NCBI RefSeq assembly: GCF_921293095.1
Contig: NC_060257.1
Coordinates: 63,744,472-63,808,471 of the forward strand
Origin: Ischnura elegans
Lineage: Eukaryota; Arthropoda; Insecta; Odonata; Coenagrionidae
DNA: 64,000 nucleotides
Direction: 5' to 3'
Made by a program: the position numbers and the translations under genes. Each line of letters opens with the position of its first letter. The stretch's first letter is position 1. A model generated the notes under the pieces. The model searched no databases. It saw nothing but the letters and a program-made list of their open reading frames with translations, and was not told where the DNA came from. Below are positions 60,501 through 64,000 of this stretch, piece by piece.

Positions 60501-63500
60501 ATTTAAAAATCTAAAAGCGTGAAATACGTACTCCAGGAGTAATAATCTTTCGATTTAGGCAATAAAAAAATAATAGGAAACCACCCTATTCTATAGTAGT
60601 GAGAGTCCAGGGAACATAAGAATGTATATGCAAGAACACACAGTGAAGAGCTCCAATGAACGATAGACTTTACCTGGTTAAGTGATGTCTTTTCACTCAT
60701 TTCAGCATCTGGTTTTCTAGATGGTACATCAACAGGGGCAATAGCTTTGTGAGAAGTTCTCTTCCCACCAAACTTTCCTGCTCCAACAATGAAGACAGTC
60801 ATCTGAGCATAAGCAATTTTTTCACCAGTTTCATCAAAGGTATCAACTGAAAACAAAAGAAAACATTTATCAATGGAGTATATTTTAAAAAAATAATATA
60901 ACACAATGTTGTGCAATACATCATATCCTAAAAAACTGTAATTAGGTATTCCAATCAAATAATGAAGATTATAGCCTCCACCCAAACCTGTATACCTATC
61001 TTAAATCATATCAACTTTTTACTACCTAACTTCAAGTATAAAAATGCCCCATTTCATTACCAATTAATCTAGTCATCAGACACCCTGGAAGCAGATTCTA
61101 TCACTAGTTTTCAAGCAATCCTCTTCAGGAACATCTTGTCCAAATAAAGTTCACCCCCAACAAACCCTTTCCATCACGAATAAAGACAATCGAAAGATGG
61201 ATAGAAGACAACAGTCTCTGGTAACTATGTACACATCTCTTCTGCTTTTTTACCTAATAGAAACATAGATATGGAACATCTGATCTACAATATCAATGAA
61301 TTTTTCACATATCTCATTTCCCAAATAAATATGTAAATAATTAAAATGCCATTTCTCATTTCAATAATTCTGTTCACCATTTGGATACGTGTACTAAAGA
61401 AACTTCAAGCTGTATATGATCATTCTAAATAGTGATCATATCCGAAATATTGCTCTCCTCCAATTTTTACACAGCCAGGATTAGAGAACAAATGGCAGCT
61501 TTTAAAGTATGTACCCAATAAATATCTTCCTGTTAGCATCGTTTTGAAATAGCTCTGTCCAACTATTAAAATCTTATTTTTAACACTATTCATGACAAAT
61601 AAACTCTTACCACTCAAGTGAAGATATATATGTTATACTGTGTCCCTGGGGCTATTCCACGGCATTCCAGAATTATGTATAAACATGTACAATTAGAAAT
61701 AATTTTAAAAAAACAACAGACATACCATCAACCAAAATGACGGCACCAGATCCTTTGTCTAGAACATCAGCCACACTACACTTTGATGTCACATTTCCAG
61801 AAGTGGGATTCTCCCTCTTGTATAGCTCCAAATACTGCTCTCCATGCAAGAGCTTGATTGAAATAAAACATTACAATTAAATATTAGTCATCAGAAATAC
61901 CTTTCCCATTAAAAAATACAACAAAAAGTATTTTTCTATGTATTTAAATCATTGCTTACGTTGGAAAATTGGCATCCCACATAAAAATGTAAATTTTATA
62001 CTCAGAACCTGAATTTTGTTGTAACATAAAATTATTCATATAGAAGTCTTCAAACAGAAGATATGTGGAACATGAAGAAGCACCAGCACAGCTGAAGTAT
62101 ATTCAAACCAGTGGCGCCGACTCCATGGGGCCTGAGGGGGCCCGAGCCCCCTCAAAAATTCGTTATGGGTGTGAGGAAAAAATCTGTCAGGCTTGTCGAT
62201 TTTCCCCGGAGTGTCCAGAAATCGAGATTCGAGTTATCAGGGTTCTAATGTTGATCATATGACTTCTTGTGTGCTTAAAAAACTTCAAACTCACTACTTA
62301 TAAAATTTCCCGGGACAAGATCCCCAGTTTGGGCCCCCCCAATATTTTTTGTAAGTCGGCATCCCTGATTCAAACACACAGATAACACAAAAATAAAATA
62401 AACTTATTAGGTTTGAACAATGTGAAATTGGACCATATTAACAAATAAAATACTTATGTACATATTTATAACAGAACTGACCCACAATTCTACAATAATC
62501 ATGGAACAGGGACAAGAGGCGGAGCAAGAAATTCTTAGAAGAGAAATTTGAAGGCTTTAGGTGATGCAAACCATGCCAGCCAGCAACTAATAAAACAAAA
62601 CCCTGAGAAAGAGTATGATACATCTACAGTGGAACCTCGATCTATCGTCACTGCACTGATTGTTTTCCCGCATTCATCATTCCCCATTCCTGGTCCCAAG
62701 TAAAGATCCATATAGACAATGTAATTTTTTCCTGCATCTATTGTTTCCCGACACATCGTTTTCTGCATTGATTCTTTAAAGATCATTGTCACATAGTATT
62801 ATTTTCTTGCATCCATCGTTTGACAAAACTCATAAGCCCTTACACCAAGACCCCCCCCCCCCTTTGACACTATCCTCCCCTTAGAAACCAGCCAAAAGGC
62901 CCCGGATAATGGCTAGTGCAGGTTTCATGTTACGAAGACTATAAATCATTAGCTTCAAAAGAAAATATCAAATTACGCGAGTATAAAAGAGAAATGTTTT
63001 TCATGCCTCCCCCTTTCTCGCTTACTGACTTTTTTCAGTCTACCTGCTTCAAAGTTTCCCATTTCTGGAGGTCAGCTGCTGCATTAGTCACCTAGGTGTC
63101 TAACAATGACATTCGGCAAGTGGTATTATGCCTTTATTGTTTTGAAATATTATTAATTTGCATGTAATTCTAAAAAGGATGAGACCAAGTATGGCATATT
63201 CCTGACATTTCTTTAAGCATTTTAAGCACGGAAATAGTTGGAAAACTAGGACAGAGGCTTAGCATTCCGGTGAAACTCAATATACTCACAGTGGAGCTTC
63301 TTGGCAGTTGATCCAATATTTTTTTTCCAAAAACAGAATATCAGGAAACAATTTACGAGTTATTCTATAAACCCCTCTTTTCAGAGTCACTGATGATGGG
63401 ATATCTTCTCAGGATATTTTGTTACTCCCAACTAGCTACGCATACGCCACATGCAATAGCGTCAGTTCCAAACTTCACCTCGTACGAGTGGTTCCCTACT

Positions 63501-63987
63501 TTCTTGTGTGGGTTGACTACAAACCAGCCATTGTTTTCAGTGTGAGTTAAATAAAGTTAGGTTTCATTTTTATAACTTTTGTCTTCGAACCAGGGTCATA
63601 ATCATTCGTTTCCTGCCACATAGGCAACATAGCCAAACATTCCTGCATTTGTCCATCCCCTTGAAAAACGATAGGTCGAGGTCCCACTGCAAATTTAGCA
63701 TGAACAAAGCAAAAAGATTGAAGTGTAGCACAGAAGTGCAGAGTAACTCCTGGCAAATCTTTATCTTTTAGAGGAATGACAACAGATATTAAAGGTGAAA
63801 AATTTCTTAAGAGGAAAACCAACCTTGGAAAAATCTATCTCCTTCCCAGGAATGGCACCAGCAATTACACCTGATTGTCCAACTGCAGCTTGTCCTGGAA
63901 GAATCCAGAAGGTAGGCAGAGCACTGAAGTTTTCTGCATTTTCATACAGATACCGGAAATTACTCTCCTCAGTAATACTGGCACCAA
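51517..63987 (-). CDS. HSD17B4: Peroxisomal multifunctional enzyme type 2 (HSD17B4/MFE-2), 3' part, 8 exons
   Basis: Second-step enzyme of peroxisomal beta-oxidation; here the enoyl-CoA hydratase 2 and SCP2 parts. Exons: 63987-63824, 61852-61726, 60846-60674, 56859-56683, 56591-56474, 55321-55136, 54966-54869, 51633-51517; phases all agree, about 386 residues. The hydratase begins with [35 protein letters not shown] and [15 protein letters not shown] follow. The catalytic block [17 protein letters not shown] keeps the GDxNPLH signature, followed by [16 protein letters not shown] and [15 protein letters not shown]. The SCP2 domain runs from [16 protein letters not shown] through [14 protein letters not shown] and VEDADWVDI to [18 protein letters not shown]. 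It ends SKL, a canonical PTS1 peroxisome signal. The N-terminal dehydrogenase exons lie beyond 64000. Confidence 0.95.
51634..52920 (-). other. HSD17B4 last intron, part
   Basis: AT-rich, no exons or element ends recognised. Confidence 0.5.
52921..53276. mobile_element. hAT-like miniature element, 356 bp
   Basis: Starts CAGTGTCGCCGACTCCATGG and ends AAGTCGGCGCCCCTG. The 8-bp duplication CTCCCTCG is exact (52913-52920 and 53277-53284). The same family recurs at 62109-62367. Short GC palindromes (GGGGCCTGAGGGGGCCC, GGGGCAAGAGCCCC) lie near both ends. Confidence 0.9.
53416..54606 (+). mobile_element. Mariner transposon copy, interrupted
   Basis: Degenerate inverted ends: TACAGTGTCCCTTATGAAAG at the left, and on the complement TGCAGGGTTCATTATTAAAG at the right. 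Transposase pieces on the plus strand are [19 protein letters not shown], then [20 protein letters not shown], a [13 protein letters not shown] stretch that holds the mariner D34D region, and [27 protein letters not shown]. It carries stop codons and frame changes, and much of the N-terminal DNA-binding part is missing, so it is a dead copy. A LINE piece is inserted at 53810-54058. It lies in the last HSD17B4 intron. Confidence 0.9.
53810..54058 (+). mobile_element. 249-bp 3' fragment of a LINE inserted in mariner
   Basis: It is flanked by a 9-bp duplication AAAACAATG (53801-53809 and 54059-54067) that restores the mariner reading [10 protein letters not shown]. The insert encodes [17 protein letters not shown], the usual C-terminal end of jockey/CR1-type LINEs. 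It then has a 3' UTR with a small hairpin and ends in TGTAGATGTAGATG. A 5'-truncated insertion with target duplication is the hallmark of target-primed reverse transcription. Confidence 0.88.
54967..55135 (-). other. HSD17B4 intron within the SCP2 domain
   Basis: Short AT-rich intron with GTAAGT donor and TTTAATAG acceptor; nothing else seen. Confidence 0.7.
55322..56473 (-). other. HSD17B4 intron between hydratase and SCP2 exons
   Basis: The donor is GTTAGT at 56473. CAGTGGCGTAACTAGGAA at 55914 is the end of a decayed miniature element; its other end was not found. Otherwise AT-rich. Confidence 0.6.
56905..58808. repeat. Dispersed repeat, unclassified, copy 2, with insertions
   Basis: The outer parts (56905-57013, 57783-57958, 58727-58808) match 12336-12722 in order. 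Relative to that copy it has about 770 extra bases at 57014-57782 and a pogo-like element at 57959-58726 placed exactly at a TA. It lies in the 3.8-kb HSD17B4 intron. Confidence 0.65.
57959..58726. mobile_element. Pogo-like TIR element (CAGTGAGTCCTCG family), copy 2, 768 bp, nested
   Basis: Starts CAGTGAGTCCTTGTTTGACG and ends GAACGAGGACTCACTG with TA on both sides. It aligns end to end with 16056-16819. It interrupts the dispersed repeat 56905-58808. Confidence 0.9.
58809..59890. mobile_element. Pogo-like TIR element (GATTATCCGG family) with nested insertion
   Basis: Left end CACCACGCTCCCGATTATCC; the right end on the complement is CAGCATACCCTCGATTATCC. A CTCGATTATCC block next to a CAG-type end is typical of Tigger/pogo. 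It is interrupted by a CAGTAGATTCCG element at 58963-59566. The remaining sequence is about 480 bp and non-coding. Confidence 0.65.
58963..59566. mobile_element. Pogo-like TIR element (CAGTAGATTCCG family), copy 3, nested, 604 bp
   Basis: Starts CAGTAGATTCCGGTTAATCGG and ends CATTAAACGGAATCTACTG with TA on both sides. It is in reverse orientation to the copies at 26094 and 34367. It lies inside 58809-59890. Confidence 0.9.
59927..60586. mobile_element. TIR miniature element (GGGTAGTTTCC family), copy 3, 660 bp
   Basis: Starts GGGTAGTTTCCTTC and ends AGGAAACCACCC, TA on both sides. It has the same orientation as 14368-15024. It stops 88 bases before HSD17B4 exon 60846-60674. Confidence 0.9.
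60847..61725 (-). other. HSD17B4 intron
   Basis: AT-rich; no exons or element ends recognised. Confidence 0.6.
62109..62367. mobile_element. hAT-like miniature element, 259 bp, second copy of the 52921 family
   Basis: Starts CAGTGGCGCCGACTCCATGG and ends AAGTCGGCATCCCTG. The 8-bp duplication ATTCAAAC is exact (62101-62108 and 62368-62375). It is about 100 bp shorter than 52921-53276. It lies in an HSD17B4 intron. Confidence 0.92.
62627..63689. mobile_element. Pogo-like TIR element (CAGTGGAACCTCG family), 1063 bp
   Basis: Left end CAGTGGAACCTCGATCTATCG; the right end on the complement is CAGTGGGACCTCGACCTATCG. TA is kept on the left, CA on the right. It contains a C tract near 62852. No transposase domain was recognised. 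It shares the CAGTGSAACCTCG end type with 42180-42762 but the interior differs. Confidence 0.82.
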
Positions 63988-64000
63988 CTGAAAAAAACAG

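Overview
This window is animal nuclear DNA, most likely from an insect. The reasons are AT-rich non-coding sequence, genes split into short exons by GT-AG introns of about 100 bp to 6 kb (possibly 9 kb), and a dense load of arthropod-type mobile elements (pogo/Tigger-like and hAT miniature elements, mariner, a Penelope-like fragment, a non-LTR retrotransposon). No bacterial operon, CRISPR array or rRNA is present. I could not fix the species.

Five host genes can be read. From left to right: (1) a small heat-shock protein on the minus strand (1-921, running off the left edge), with heat-shock elements, a CRE-like site and a TATA box at 1146-1326. (2) The ceramide transfer protein gene CERT on the minus strand, complete in 11 coding exons between 29592 and 7674, predicted 608 residues, with PH domain, serine-rich stretch, coiled coil, FFAT motif and START domain. 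(3) BORCS8, a lysosome-positioning BORC subunit, on the minus strand (47706-47142, first exon not found), possibly with a distant last exon at 38005-37825. (4) SSR2/TRAP-beta on the plus strand (48235-49126), head to head with BORCS8, with its start codon split by an intron. (5) The 3' part of the peroxisomal multifunctional enzyme type 2 gene (HSD17B4) on the minus strand (63987-51517): MaoC-like hydratase 2 domain, SCP2 domain and a C-terminal SKL peroxisome signal. Its N-terminal dehydrogenase exons lie beyond the right edge.

The genes are not one pathway. CERT and TRAP-beta both serve the ER (ceramide export to Golgi, protein translocation), HSD17B4 acts in peroxisomal beta-oxidation, BORCS8 on lysosomes, and the heat-shock protein is a cytosolic chaperone.

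Much of the rest is mobile DNA with readable ends. Five pogo-like terminal-inverted-repeat families and one further TA-flanked family are present in one to three copies each. Five hAT-like miniature elements were found, each with an 8-bp target duplication (four exact, one with one mismatch). One mariner is interrupted by a 3' LINE fragment with a 9-bp duplication. There are several insertions of one element into another; the deepest pile is in one HSD17B4 intron (56.9-60.6 kb). Also notable are a 118-bp near-perfect inverted repeat with a 7-base loop at 30518-30760 and a foldback pair of Penelope-type hammerhead-like sequences at 2402-2592. I found no convincing new multi-gene system.
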